In this document: piece by piece, positions 1 through 7,513 of the stretch
How positions within the stretch are numbered: position 1 is the first letter of the stretch
Layout: the number at the start of each line of letters is the position of its first letter
Assembly: GCA_003021085.1 (NCBI GenBank)
Contig: PXRE01000002.1
Span: 1 to 35,231, forward strand
Source: Halobacteriales archaeon QS_1_68_20
GTDB lineage: Archaea > Halobacteriota > Halobacteria > Halobacteriales > PXRE01
Direction of reading: 5' to 3'
DNA length: 35,231 nucleotides
Position numbers and translations under genes: made by a program
The notes under the pieces: generated by a model
Seen by the model: the letters and a program-made list of their open reading frames with translations, nothing else
The model's database searches: none
What the model was told of the DNA's origin: nothing

Positions 1-65
1 TAATAGTCAGCGTCCGCGTGGGACCAGTGCTGGATCGTGCCCCGGCGTCTCTCGACGCCGAACCA

Positions 66-98
66 CTCACACCGATCTCGACACGCTGCCAACGCTGC
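66..98 (+). repeat. 33-nt direct repeat, copy 1
   Basis: This unit starts ctcacaccgatctcg and is identical over 33 nt to 139-171, with a period of 73 nt. The bases just outside the repeats differ (a/g before, t/c after), so the match ends sharply. Two units of 33 nt around a 40-nt spacer resemble a minimal CRISPR in size only. The sequence is unlike haloarchaeal CRISPR repeats I know, and there are only two copies and no cas genes. Confidence 0.85.
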
Positions 99-105
99 TG
101 CGACA

Positions 106-138
106 AGGATGTACCGGTCGGTCGACCCCATGTAGCCG
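106..138 (+). repeat. 33-nt fragment identical to part of the Tat-family gene
   Basis: These 33 bases match 10790-10822 exactly and in the same orientation. In the gene at 10477-11361 (minus strand) they encode the conserved stretch around GYMGSTDRYI. The reading frame is not preserved on either side, so this is a fragment and not a fourth gene copy. It sits between the two 33-nt direct repeats. Confidence 0.8.
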
Positions 139-171
139 CTCACACCGATCTCGACACGCTGCCAACGCTGC
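139..171 (+). repeat. 33-nt direct repeat, copy 2
   Basis: Identical to 66-98. It begins at the very base after the fragment shared with the Tat-family gene ends (138/139), so the junction is exact. This supports a recombination or template-switch origin. Confidence 0.85.
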
Positions 172-218
172 CGCAGCGTGGGCAGAGCACGCTAGCCTGA
201 TCTGACGTAGTTACCCGA

Positions 219-2138
219 TCACTGCCGGTGCCAGGCCACGCCCATCCAGCGGTAGCTGTCGCTTGCGTCCCAGCGGAACTTGTTGACCTCGACGGTGTGG
301 GTGCCGGTGGTGGAGGCGTCGAAGTCCAGGTACTCGAAGCCGCGGTCGTAGGACCACGACCCGGTGACGTAGTTGCCGTCGGGGTCGTCGACCGAGAGGT
401 CCATGTCGAGGTCGGACTGGGCGTCCTTGTTGTCCGAGAAGTCGGCGTCGGTGACGTCGCTGAACCACATCAGCGCGACCCGGACGTTCTCGCCGCTCTC
501 CGCGTAGAGGTCGACGGTCTCCTCGCTGTTACTGGAGTCGTAGTACAGCGAGTCGAACCAGCCGTTCTGGACGACCTGCCGGGCGTGTTTCGCGGAGATG
601 GATCCCGCACCCTCCTTGTCCCAGCTAGCGGTGTCGTTGCGGGCCGACACCATGGCGACTGGTTTGGCCAGTTCGGGGTAGTAGCTGAAGTCGACGGTCC
701 CGAAGTCGTCCGAGAACTTGCACAGGAGGGTGATGAGGCCGGTCAATCCAGGGGCGGCCATGCTCGTTCCGGACGGTGACCCGTCGCTACTGGGAGTGTT
801 ACACCCGGACCCGCAGGTGCTGATCTCGGGTTTGTCGTGGGGGAAGTCGTCGTAGCTCGGATCGGCGTGGCGGGAGTGGGGGTTCTTGTAGCAGGAGTAG
901 CCCGCGATCTCGTCGTCGAACCAGTAGCCGTTGTTCTGGTCGCGGATGCTCCCGACCGAGAACTGGTTGAACCCCAGCGAGGGCGACCCGACGTAGTAGT
1001 TGTCGTAGGAGCCGTAGTTGCCCGCCGCCACGCAGACGCTGGTGAAGTCGTGGTAGACCCGCTGGCCGTACCGGAAGTCCCAGCTGTTCATCACCCGGTC
1101 GCGCTCGCCGATGCCGACGCTGAAGTTGACGGCACAGACACCGTTGGAGTCGAACCAGTCCATCCGGTCGTCGAACGAGCGGATGATCCGGTCGGCGGAG
1201 TACACGTCCGCGTCGTAGGCCGTCCCCGGGAGGGAGTAGTCGTTGGATGCGGTCGCCTCCGCGGTCACCGTGGCGTGGCCGCCGGCGTCCTTGTCCCAGC
1301 GCTTGCCCGCGAAGTTCAGCGCGGCGTCGGACTTGGGATGGGCGAACTCGGCGTGGCCGACCGGGTAACCCGCGGCGTGGTACGTCGAGTCGCGCTCGCC
1401 GAAGGTCCGGTGGGTCCAGGTCGTCTCGTCCAGCGGCGTGTGGCCCTCGGTGACCAGTTCGTCGATGCGGTCGACCTCCGCCCGGGCCTCCAGCCCCTCG
1501 ATGCCGACGGGTGTCGCGCGGGCCTCGACGACCGGCGCGCCCTTGCTCGTCGTCGTGACCGTGACGTCGGTCAGGTCCTCGACGGCGCGCGCGAACCCCC
1601 GCGTCAGGCGGTCCAGGCGCTCGTGGTACTCCGCGGAGAGTTCTTCCTTCACCTCGGCGGCGTGGGTCCGGTCGGGGAGCCCAACGGCCTCGTTGGCCGC
1701 GTCGTGGTCGATGCTCTCCAGCCAGACGACGACCTCCAGTTCCTCGTCCGGCGAGGCGTTCTCGACCGTCTCGGCCAGTTTCGGGGTGAGTTTACCGTAC
1801 GCCCGCTCGTAGGCCTCGCTCTCACGGCGGTCGACCTCCTTTCGGTCGACGACCCGCGTCGTCGCGTCCAGCAGGACGCCGTGCAGCGATCCCTCGTCCG
1901 TGTCGTACACCTTCGCGTCGTAGTACCGTTCGCCGAGCGTCGACCACGTGGCCATCCCCTCGTTGCGAATGTCGAGAGCAGTCGGATCGGCTCCGGTCTC
2001 CTCGGCGACGTGTTGCCGTGCCGCCCGCCGAAGGTCCTCTTCCTGGGCGAGCGCGAACCCCGATCCCGAGGTGACCAGCACGAGGCCGCTCCCGGTCAGT
2101 TTCAGGAACGATCGCCTGTCGAGTTCGTCGAACGACAT
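219..2138 (-). CDS. Tat-exported subtilase-like (S8) serine peptidase
   Basis: A secreted serine protease candidate. Numbered from an upstream TTG at 2153, the 644-residue frame shows a twin-arginine signal (RRSFLKL at 13-19), a long pro-region, then S8 signatures: His293 in GGHATV, the oxyanion Asn379 in AAGN and Ser464 in GTSMAAP. After about residue 530 there is a beta-rich C-terminal domain like the pre-peptidase/P-domain type. I prefer the ATG at 2138 (MSFDELDRRSF, 639 aa). A TATA-like box lies at 2165-2174, 27-36 nt upstream of that ATG. The usual Asp motif (DTG or DSG) is not visible. At that point the protein reads VGHAEFAHP, so Glu269 may stand in for Asp, or the enzyme may be altered. 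The gene stands alone. Confidence 0.85.
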   Translation of the reverse strand: MSFDELDRRSFLKLTGSGLVLVTSGSGFALAQEEDLRRAARQHVAEETGADPTALDIRNEGMATWSTLGERYYDAKVYDTDEGSLHGVLLDATTRVVDRKEVDRRESEAYERAYGKLTPKLAETVENASPDEELEVVVWLESIDHDAANEAVGLPDRTHAAEVKEELSAEYHERLDRLTRGFARAVEDLTDVTVTTTSKGAPVVEARATPVGIEGLEARAEVDRIDELVTEGHTPLDETTWTHRTFGERDSTYHAAGYPVGHAEFAHPKSDAALNFAGKRWDKDAGGHATVTAEATASNDYSLPGTAYDADVYSADRIIRSFDDRMDWFDSNGVCAVNFSVGIGERDRVMNSWDFRYGQRVYHDFTSVCVAAGNYGSYDNYYVGSPSLGFNQFSVGSIRDQNNGYWFDDEIAGYSCYKNPHSRHADPSYDDFPHDKPEISTCGSGCNTPSSDGSPSGTSMAAPGLTGLITLLCKFSDDFGTVDFSYYPELAKPVAMVSARNDTASWDKEGAGSISAKHARQVVQNGWFDSLYYDSSNSEETVDLYAESGENVRVALMWFSDVTDADFSDNKDAQSDLDMDLSVDDPDGNYVTGSWSYDRGFEYLDFDASTTGTHTVEVNKFRWDASDSYRWMGVAWHRQ

Positions 2139-2164
2139 ACCGACTGAATTCAAGACCTACGAGC

Positions 2165-2174
2165 ATTATTTTTT
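2165..2174 (-). promoter_or_regulatory. TATA-like box of the subtilase gene
   Basis: On the minus strand this reads aaaaaataat, 27-36 nt before the ATG at 2138, in an AT-rich stretch (about 2155-2300). The spacing fits a leaderless haloarchaeal transcript and supports the ATG over the upstream TTG. Confidence 0.5.
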
Positions 2175-2323
2175 GCCAAAAAACATAAGTGCTAATTTAT
2201 TGCTGACTCCCCGACGAACCGTCGAACCGGTTGTTTTGCCTCTGCTGGGCAGTCCTGTGTATACCGAATTCCTTTAAGTAGTCTTGCAGCCTTATAAAGT
2301 GAGCTTGCCCCTCGCCAGCGGGG

Positions 2324-3742
2324 TCAGGGCTCCTCGACCCAGAGGCGGTCGCCCTCGGTCGTCTCGGGGAACACCTTCCCGGGGTTGAGTGTGTCGTTGG
2401 GGTCCAGCGCCTGCTTGATCCGTCGCATGGCGTCGACGGTGCCGTCGCCGTGTTCGTCGGTCAGGTACTCCCGTTTGCCGGTCCCGATGCCGTGTTCGCC
2501 GGTCGCGGTGCCGCCGAACTCCAGGGCCTTCTCGATGATGGCTTTGGACGCTTCGTCGCCGCGGCGGACCTCGTCGGGGTCGGACTCGTCGACGAGGACG
2601 GTGTAGTGGAGGTTCCCGTCACCGGCGTGGCCGAAACACGGGAGGAGTTGATCGTACTCGTCGGCCACCTCCTTCACGTAGCGGACCATCTCGGGGTAGT
2701 CGCTGATGGGGACGGTCACGTCCCCGGGCACGGTGACCGTGAGGTCGGGGTCCCAGGATTCGACGGCGAACGCGAGGTCCTTGCGCGCCTGCCAGAGGTC
2801 GTCCATCCCCTCGTCGTGGGGCGCCACCTCGAACTTCTGGAGGTCGTGGGCCTCGAACACGGTCCGGCAGAAGTCGATCTCCTCCTGAATACCGTGGTTG
2901 GCGTGGAACTCCAGGAACACCATCGGGACGTCCGGCAGGTCGGTCCCGGAGTAGGCGTTGGCCATCTTCGCACTCGTGGGGTCGATCAGTTCGATCTTGG
3001 CGACGTCGACGCCCGAGCGGACGGCGTCGGACACCGCCTCCGCGGCGTCGTCCAGCGTCGGGAACAGCGCGCGGCCGCCGTATATCTGCTCGGGGCGGCC
3101 CGCCAGTTCCAGGGTCGCCCGGGTGACGACGGCCAGGGTCCCCTCGCTACCGACCAGGAGGTCCTTCAGGTTGTAGCCGCTGGAGGTCTTGACAGCCTTG
3201 CTACCGGCTTCGATCACCGTGCCGTCGGTCAGGACGGCCTCCAGTTCCAGTACCCAGTCGGCCACCTCGCCGTACTTGACGGTCTGCATCCCGCTGGCGT
3301 CGTTGGCGATCATCCCGCCGACCGTCGAGATGTCTCCCGAGGAGGGCAACGGCGGGAAGAAGAGGCCGTGGTCCGCGACGGCCTCCTCGACGGCCGATCC
3401 GAACGCGCCGGGTTCGACGTCGACCTGGAAGTCCTCTGGCCGGACCTCCAGCACGTCGTTCATCCGGGTCAGGTCCAGGCTGATGCCGGCGTGGACGGGC
3501 GCGGCGTTGGCCTCCAGGCTGGTCCCGGCGGCGTAGGGGGTTACGGGCACGCGGCGTTCGTCGGCGGCAGAGAGGACGGCCGAGACGTCCGCCGTCGACT
3601 CCGGGTAGACCACTGCGTCCGGTGTGGTCCGCTGGTCGTCGGGCGTCCCCCAGTCGCCGTCGTGGTTCTCGCGGTCGGACTCACCCAGTGACACCTCCCC
3701 GTCCAGCGCGAGGTCCGAGAGGAACGAACAGTCGTGGGTCAC
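2324..3742 (-). CDS. FAD-linked oxidase, GlcD / D-lactate dehydrogenase family
   Basis: A flavoenzyme oxidising a 2-hydroxy acid such as D-lactate or glycolate, probably passing electrons to the membrane chain or an Fe-S partner. It has the PCMH-type FAD domain, with PYAAGTS at 69-75 and later GMIANDASGM and VGSEGTLAVVTRA. It also has the FAD-oxidase C-terminal domain with CFGHAGDGNLHY and TGEHGIGTGKREYL. The frame is open to 3937, but the first 65 codons are Arg/Pro-rich and unlike the family. I start at the GTG at 3742 (THDCSFLSDLAL, 472 aa), about 28 nt after a TATA-like box. That length is normal for the family. The exact substrate cannot be read from sequence. Confidence 0.88.
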   Translation of the reverse strand: MTHDCSFLSDLALDGEVSLGESDRENHDGDWGTPDDQRTTPDAVVYPESTADVSAVLSAADERRVPVTPYAAGTSLEANAAPVHAGISLDLTRMNDVLEVRPEDFQVDVEPGAFGSAVEEAVADHGLFFPPLPSSGDISTVGGMIANDASGMQTVKYGEVADWVLELEAVLTDGTVIEAGSKAVKTSSGYNLKDLLVGSEGTLAVVTRATLELAGRPEQIYGGRALFPTLDDAAEAVSDAVRSGVDVAKIELIDPTSAKMANAYSGTDLPDVPMVFLEFHANHGIQEEIDFCRTVFEAHDLQKFEVAPHDEGMDDLWQARKDLAFAVESWDPDLTVTVPGDVTVPISDYPEMVRYVKEVADEYDQLLPCFGHAGDGNLHYTVLVDESDPDEVRRGDEASKAIIEKALEFGGTATGEHGIGTGKREYLTDEHGDGTVDAMRRIKQALDPNDTLNPGKVFPETTEGDRLWVEEP

Positions 3743-3766
3743 GTGCGAGAGGTGCGCACACCGGCG

Positions 3767-3773
3767 TATTAAT
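3767..3773 (-). promoter_or_regulatory. TATA-like box of the FAD-linked oxidase gene
   Basis: Minus-strand attaata lies 25-31 nt before the GTG at 3742. This decides the start: the longer open frame would place the promoter inside the coding region. Confidence 0.55.
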
Positions 3774-3980
3774 GCTCCGGTGCTGGCGGGGGTTCGACGG
3801 TCCGGGAACCGGACGGTTCGGCCAATTCGATCACCCGCCACGGCGCGCGCTGGTGTCCCCGTGAGCCTGCGAACGGGGGCTCGTCGGGGCTTGCTCGGCG
3901 GCGTGCGTGCCGAGCACCGCGAGGCCGCGAACCGCAATCGCGCGAGGGACGAGTAACGGAACGAAGTGAGTAACGCAGTC

Positions 3981-4094
3981 GGCTGGGGAAGGTGTGGCCA
4001 TCCCTAGGCCAGGTGATCGCTAGCGTTGAGTCGTTCAAACCGCCAACGCTAGCGGCATGCAAGACCTAGGGGTCAACCTCACGCCTCCCCAGCC
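3981..4094. repeat. 114-nt long imperfect hairpin / inverted repeat
   Basis: The outer arms 3981-4010 and 4063-4094 are imperfect inverted copies: ggctgggga at one end, tccccagcc at the other, and ctagg in both. Inside them cgctagcgttg (4018-4028) pairs perfectly with caacgctagcg (4044-4054) around a 15-nt loop. It could be a small non-autonomous element (MITE-like), the end of a lost insertion sequence, or a structured RNA. No transposase is nearby and I see no target duplication. Confidence 0.6.
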
Positions 4095-4097
4095 GAG

Positions 4098-4199
4098 GGG
4101 GTCGGCACGGAGGCCGACCCCGGTCCACCGGGAGAGCAAGCTCTCCCGAGCCCCCGTTCGTTTCACTCACGGGGACCTCGCGCGCGTTGCTCGCGCGCG
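4098..4199. repeat. Run of four consecutive short hairpins
   Basis: Stems in order: ggggtcggc/gccgacccc (4098-4106 with 4113-4121); cgggagagc/gctctcccg (4129-4137 with 4140-4148, loop aa); ccccg/cgggg (4152-4156 with 4170-4174); cgcgcgcg/cgcgcgcg (4179-4186 with 4192-4199, loop ttgct). Three of the stems are perfect over 8-9 bp. The last two hairpins belong to a motif repeated in altered form near 32739-32788. Confidence 0.65.
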
Positions 4200-4358
4200 C
4201 CCTGTTCCTAACCTAGCCTGGTGGCGCAAGCAGTTGTTCGAAGACAACGTGCAGGAGTTGCCTGGGTCGTGCCGACCAAGATGACCAGGCCGACCACGTA
4301 AACCACCCCAGCATAGAGGGAAGAACCGACTTCTCCCGGAACTACCAGTACCGGACAG

Positions 4359-5021
4359 ATGGCGGATCGGCCAAGGACAGCCACCAATCCAACAGAGAAC
4401 CTGCCTGACGGACCCTCGCTCGACGAACTCCGGGAAGCGTACGCAGCGACGGCCGAGCGGCGAACCAGGCCCCCACTGATCGACCGACTGCTCAAAAGTA
4501 GGTACCGCCGCCAGCACTTCGGTCAGGCCCGGGGCCGGGTTCTCGACGTGGCCTGCGGGCTGGGAACCAACTACCGGTACCTCCCAGACTCCGTCGAATA
4601 CGTCGGCGTCGACACCACCCGAGAAATGCTCGAAACCACGAAGGATCGATTCAACGGTCTCGGAACAATGGACGCCCTCGCGCAGATGGACGTTGTTGCG
4701 CTGGCGTTCCCCGACGACGCCTTCGACACCGTCGTCTCCTCGTTCTCGACGTGCGCGTTCCCGGACCCGGTGGCGGCCATCCGGGAGATGGGACGGGTCT
4801 GCGCTCCCGACGGTCGGATCCTCCTGCTCGAACACGGCCGGAGCGACGTGGAGTTGCTCGGCCGACTGCAGGACTGGCGGGTCGATACGGAACTCGCGGG
4901 CGACGTCTGCCGGTGGAGCCAGGACCCCGTGGCGAACGTCCGGCGGGCGGGGCTCACGATCACGGAGACGCGGTCGTGGCTCGCGGGTATCGTCACCGCA
5001 ATCGAGGCGCGACCGCCGTAA
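4359..5021 (+). CDS. Class I SAM-dependent methyltransferase (UbiE/Methyltransf_11 type)
   Basis: A 220-residue small-molecule methyltransferase. Motif I is VLDVACGLGT (61-70), and the acidic residue that holds the SAM ribose is Asp85 in YVGVDTT. The post-motif region FPDDAFDTVVSSF and the RVCAPDGRILLLEHG segment are typical of the UbiE-like group. The acceptor is unknown. It precedes the EthD/TPP pair by about 60 nt on the same strand. That pair has its own TATA-like box, so co-transcription is not certain. Confidence 0.85.
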   Translation: MADRPRTATNPTENLPDGPSLDELREAYAATAERRTRPPLIDRLLKSRYRRQHFGQARGRVLDVACGLGTNYRYLPDSVEYVGVDTTREMLETTKDRFNGLGTMDALAQMDVVALAFPDDAFDTVVSSFSTCAFPDPVAAIREMGRVCAPDGRILLLEHGRSDVELLGRLQDWRVDTELAGDVCRWSQDPVANVRRAGLTITETRSWLAGIVTAIEARPP

Positions 5022-5050
5022 AAGTGGGTCGCCGCGCCCGGAGTACCAAC

Positions 5051-5058
5051 CGTTAAGG
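5051..5058 (+). promoter_or_regulatory. TATA-like box of the EthD/TPP gene pair
   Basis: cgttaagg lies 24-31 nt before the ATG at 5082. This suggests a leaderless mRNA that starts the two-gene unit separately from the methyltransferase. Confidence 0.45.
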
Positions 5059-5081
5059 CCGCGTCGGGAACACCTCGTACC

Positions 5082-5399
5082 ATGGCGAAGATGGTCATCC
5101 TGCTCGTCCGCGACGAGGAGTCGAGCCACGAGGAGTTCGTCGAGCGCCTCCGCGCGGAACACGTCCCCATCGCGGAGGACCTCCCCGGCCTCGTCGAGTA
5201 CCGGACCTCGGTCCCCAGCGACCCCGAGCGGGCGGAGTACGACGGCATCTCGGAACTGTACTTCGAGGATCCCGCCGCGATGGGGGAGGCGTTCGACTCC
5301 GAGGTGGGCGAGCGCGTCCAGGCCGACGCCGCCGAGTTCATGCAGGTCGAGCGAAACGAGACGCTGGTGGTCGACGAGGAGGTCCACGTCGAGCGATGA
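5082..5399 (+). CDS. EthD-domain protein
   Basis: A 105-residue protein of the EthD/dimeric alpha-beta barrel fold. The signature ILLVRDEESSHEEFVERLRA is followed by HVPIAEDLPGLVEYR and the DGISELYFEDPAAMGEAF region, as in EthD-type proteins. EthD was named from an ether-degradation cluster and its chemical role is unclear; many relatives are accessory proteins in catabolic loci. Its stop overlaps the start of the TPP enzyme by 4 nt (ATGA), so the two are translationally coupled. It is related to the double-domain protein at 21939-22715. Confidence 0.8.
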   Translation: MAKMVILLVRDEESSHEEFVERLRAEHVPIAEDLPGLVEYRTSVPSDPERAEYDGISELYFEDPAAMGEAFDSEVGERVQADAAEFMQVERNETLVVDEEVHVER

Positions 5400-7096
5400 G
5401 CGACGAGTCCACCGCCGCCCACGTCGCCCGGACGGTCGAGGACGCCGGCGTCGAGTACGTCTTCGGCTACCCTGGCGGCCGGGTCATCGAGGTGTTCGAA
5501 CACCTCTCGGAGACGGACGTGGACGTCGTCCGCCCCCGAGACGAGCGCGAGGCCAGCGTGATGGCCGAGGCCTACGGCCGGATCACCGGCGACCCGCAGG
5601 TGCTGGCCGGCCAGGGGCCCTGGATCGGGAGCCTGGGCGCGCTCGGCCAGATGGAGGCCCGCCTGGGGTCGACGCCGATGGTCGTGCTGACGGAGGCCAG
5701 CGAGCGCGGCGACTACTCGACGCTGGCGCCGTACCAGCAGGCCCGCGGGGACTACGGGGGCCTGGACCTGCCGTCCATCCTCGACGGGATCACGAAGGAA
5801 CACTGGTTCCCGCGAACTCACACCGAGACGCTCCGGAGCGTCCAGCTGGCGTTCAAGCACGCGACCGCCGAGCGACCCGGCCCCTGCGCGGTGATCCTCG
5901 ACGGTGGCGCCGTCGCCGAGGACGTGCCCGAGGACTCGGTTCCGGCAGTCTGGGACACCGACGAGCAGGTCCGCAACTGGCAGTCGGCCCCGACCGAGCG
6001 CGACGTCGAGGCGGCCGCCGGGGCGCTTGCCGACGCCGACCGGCCGGTGATCCTGGCGGGCAACGGGGTCCACGCCGCCGACGCCTACGACGAACTCCAG
6101 GCGGTCGCCGAGGCCTACGACGCCGTCGTCGCCACGTCCTACCTCGGAAAGTCGACGATTCCCGAGACTCACGAGCGCGCGGCGGGCGTCATCGGGTCGT
6201 TCGGCCACGAAGGGGCCAACCAGGTGGTCAGCGAGGCCGACACCCTGGTGATCGTCGGGTGCCGGATGAACCCGATGGACACCAACTGGCAGGCCGAGTC
6301 GTTCGTCCGGCCGGACGAGCAGACCATCGTCCACGCCGACGTCACCACGAAGAACGCGGGGTGGGTCTACCCCGCCGACGTTGGGTTGATCGGGGACGCC
6401 AGGGAGTCGCTGGGCGCTCTGGCGGACGCGGCCGACGAGGCGGGTGTCGGCGGGAACGACTGGGCGCTAGACCGCGCCGCGGAAACCCGCGAGGACTTCA
6501 CCGGCCCCGCGTGCGAGTCCGACGCCAGTCCGATCAAGCCCCAGCGCGCGGCCAAAGAGATCCAGCGCGTGGTCGACGAGGACACGATCGTCACGGCCGA
6601 CTCGGGCAACAACCGCTTCTGGCTCCTGAACTACCTCCGGGCGCCCGCAGTGGGAACCTACTACGGGAGCGGCGGCGTCGGCGCGATGGGGTGGGCCGCA
6701 CCCGCCGCCGTGGCCGCCGCGCTGACCGGCCACGACGCCATCTGCGTCGCCGGCGACGGCGGGTTCACCATGACGATGACCGCCGTCGAGACGGCGGTCC
6801 AGGAGGGCGTCGCGCCCACGTTCGTCGTGCTGAACGACACCTCCCTGGGGATGGTCCGCCAGATGGGCGTCGAGGAGGGCGTCGAGTTCCACGACACCGA
6901 CTTCGCCGCCGTCGCGGAGGGTTTCGGCGCCGAAGGTGTCACCGTCGACGCGCCGGCGGACCTCCGGACGGCGCTGGAGGACGCCGTCGGCGGCGACCGC
7001 CCGACCGTGATCGACGCCGGCATCGACCGCGAGGAAGACATGGCCGACACCCTGCAGTCGTCGTTCTACGAGGAAGTCGGCGGCCTCCACGAGTGA
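5396..7096 (+). CDS. Thiamine-pyrophosphate-dependent enzyme, acetolactate synthase large-subunit-like
   Basis: A 566-residue three-domain TPP enzyme. The N-terminal PYR domain has the proton-relay Glu at residue 50 (RDERE). The central domain follows at about 190-330. The C-terminal PP domain has the Mg/TPP motif GDG at 453-455 and Asn-Asp at 480-481. The family covers acetolactate synthases, benzoylformate and other 2-keto-acid decarboxylases, and sulfo- or phosphonopyruvate enzymes. There is no regulatory ilvN-type gene beside it. It is coupled by a 4-nt overlap to an EthD protein instead, which argues for a catabolic carboligase or decarboxylase rather than branched-chain amino acid synthesis. 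The substrate is unknown. Confidence 0.85.
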   Translation: MSDESTAAHVARTVEDAGVEYVFGYPGGRVIEVFEHLSETDVDVVRPRDEREASVMAEAYGRITGDPQVLAGQGPWIGSLGALGQMEARLGSTPMVVLTEASERGDYSTLAPYQQARGDYGGLDLPSILDGITKEHWFPRTHTETLRSVQLAFKHATAERPGPCAVILDGGAVAEDVPEDSVPAVWDTDEQVRNWQSAPTERDVEAAAGALADADRPVILAGNGVHAADAYDELQAVAEAYDAVVATSYLGKSTIPETHERAAGVIGSFGHEGANQVVSEADTLVIVGCRMNPMDTNWQAESFVRPDEQTIVHADVTTKNAGWVYPADVGLIGDARESLGALADAADEAGVGGNDWALDRAAETREDFTGPACESDASPIKPQRAAKEIQRVVDEDTIVTADSGNNRFWLLNYLRAPAVGTYYGSGGVGAMGWAAPAAVAAALTGHDAICVAGDGGFTMTMTAVETAVQEGVAPTFVVLNDTSLGMVRQMGVEEGVEFHDTDFAAVAEGFGAEGVTVDAPADLRTALEDAVGGDRPTVIDAGIDREEDMADTLQSSFYEEVGGLHE

Positions 7097-7111
7097 GACG
7101 GTTCCTGGCGC

Positions 7112-7507
7112 TCACCACGGCGTTTCGTGCCGTCGGACCCAGAGTTCGACGCCACCCAGGGCGAGGTACGCGACGAGGTAACCCGGCCAGAGCGCCAGCA
7201 GGAACAGCGAGGCCGGGGAGTCGCCACCCTTCGCGGTGCCCCAGACCGCCGCGACGCCGCCGAGGACCACCGCCGGCGAGACGAGGCCGAACCTGGCGTA
7301 CAGCGCCGTCGGGACGCCGAACGTGACGACGCCGCCCAGCAGGTAGATGCCGAGGATGTCTTTCGCCGCCGTCCGCGAGCGGAGCGCCCGCCGGAGGTCG
7401 GCCGCTTCGAGTGCGCCGACCGACAGCCAGTAGGCTACAAGCACGGTCGAGGCACCGACCCCGACCGCGACGCCGAGCAGGACGGCCCGTCGCGCGGCGG
7501 CCTCCAT
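7112..7507 (-). CDS. Small integral membrane protein, unknown function
   Basis: 131 residues with about four hydrophobic segments (roughly 8-32, 50-70, 72-90 and 98-118). I recognise no family. It starts 6 nt after the stop of the Tat-exported protein at 7514-8404 on the same strand, so the two are probably co-transcribed. It ends tail-to-tail with the TPP enzyme gene, 15 nt away. Confidence 0.65.
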   Translation of the reverse strand: MEAAARRAVLLGVAVGVGASTVLVAYWLSVGALEAADLRRALRSRTAAKDILGIYLLGGVVTFGVPTALYARFGLVSPAVVLGGVAAVWGTAKGGDSPASLFLLALWPGYLVAYLALGGVELWVRRHETPW

Positions 7508-7513
7508 CGGGGA

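Larger units (their letters stand above)
1..218. other. Left-edge non-coding mosaic
   Basis: I see no convincing gene here. The segment holds two exact 33-nt direct repeats (66-98 and 139-171) with a 40-nt spacer. Most of the spacer (106-138) is identical to 33 nt inside the Tat-exported gene at 10477-11361. It looks like recombination debris rather than a regulatory region, because the neighbouring subtilase gene ends here and its promoter lies at its other end. What continues to the left of the window is unknown. Confidence 0.5.
3743..4358. other. Gene-free, structure-rich intergenic region
   Basis: No ORF here has haloarchaeal coding character. The region holds the oxidase promoter, a GC-rich dispersed motif (about 3837-3930, including gcgcgcgctggtgtccccg, seen again near 32.73 kb), a long imperfect hairpin (3981-4094) and four further hairpins up to 4199. 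From 4200 to the methyltransferase start I see nothing clear, and no good TATA box. Confidence 0.6.

Noticed and set aside
66..171. Possible mini-CRISPR (two 33-nt repeats with a 40-nt spacer)
   Set aside because: Only two units, a repeat unlike haloarchaeal CRISPR repeats, no leader or cas genes, and the spacer matches a gene of the same chromosome.
2450..3691. Long open frame opposite the FAD-linked oxidase (413 codons)
   Set aside because: It is the antisense shadow of a GC-rich gene: Val/Gly/Arg-rich, no domains. Similar long shadows occur opposite most genes here.
4200..4358. tRNA or other classical RNA gene upstream of the methyltransferase
   Set aside because: No cloverleaf or T-arm signature could be found on either strand.
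5396..7096. Assignment of the TPP enzyme as sulfopyruvate decarboxylase working with ComA
   Set aside because: ComDE enzymes are shorter or split, the genes are 6 kb apart and on opposite strands, and the sequence is of the full-length acetolactate-synthase type.
4693..7326. 877-codon plus-strand frame spanning the methyltransferase, EthD and TPP genes
   Set aside because: An Arg/Gly/Pro-rich out-of-frame product caused by high GC3; the three real genes lie in other frames with clear motifs.
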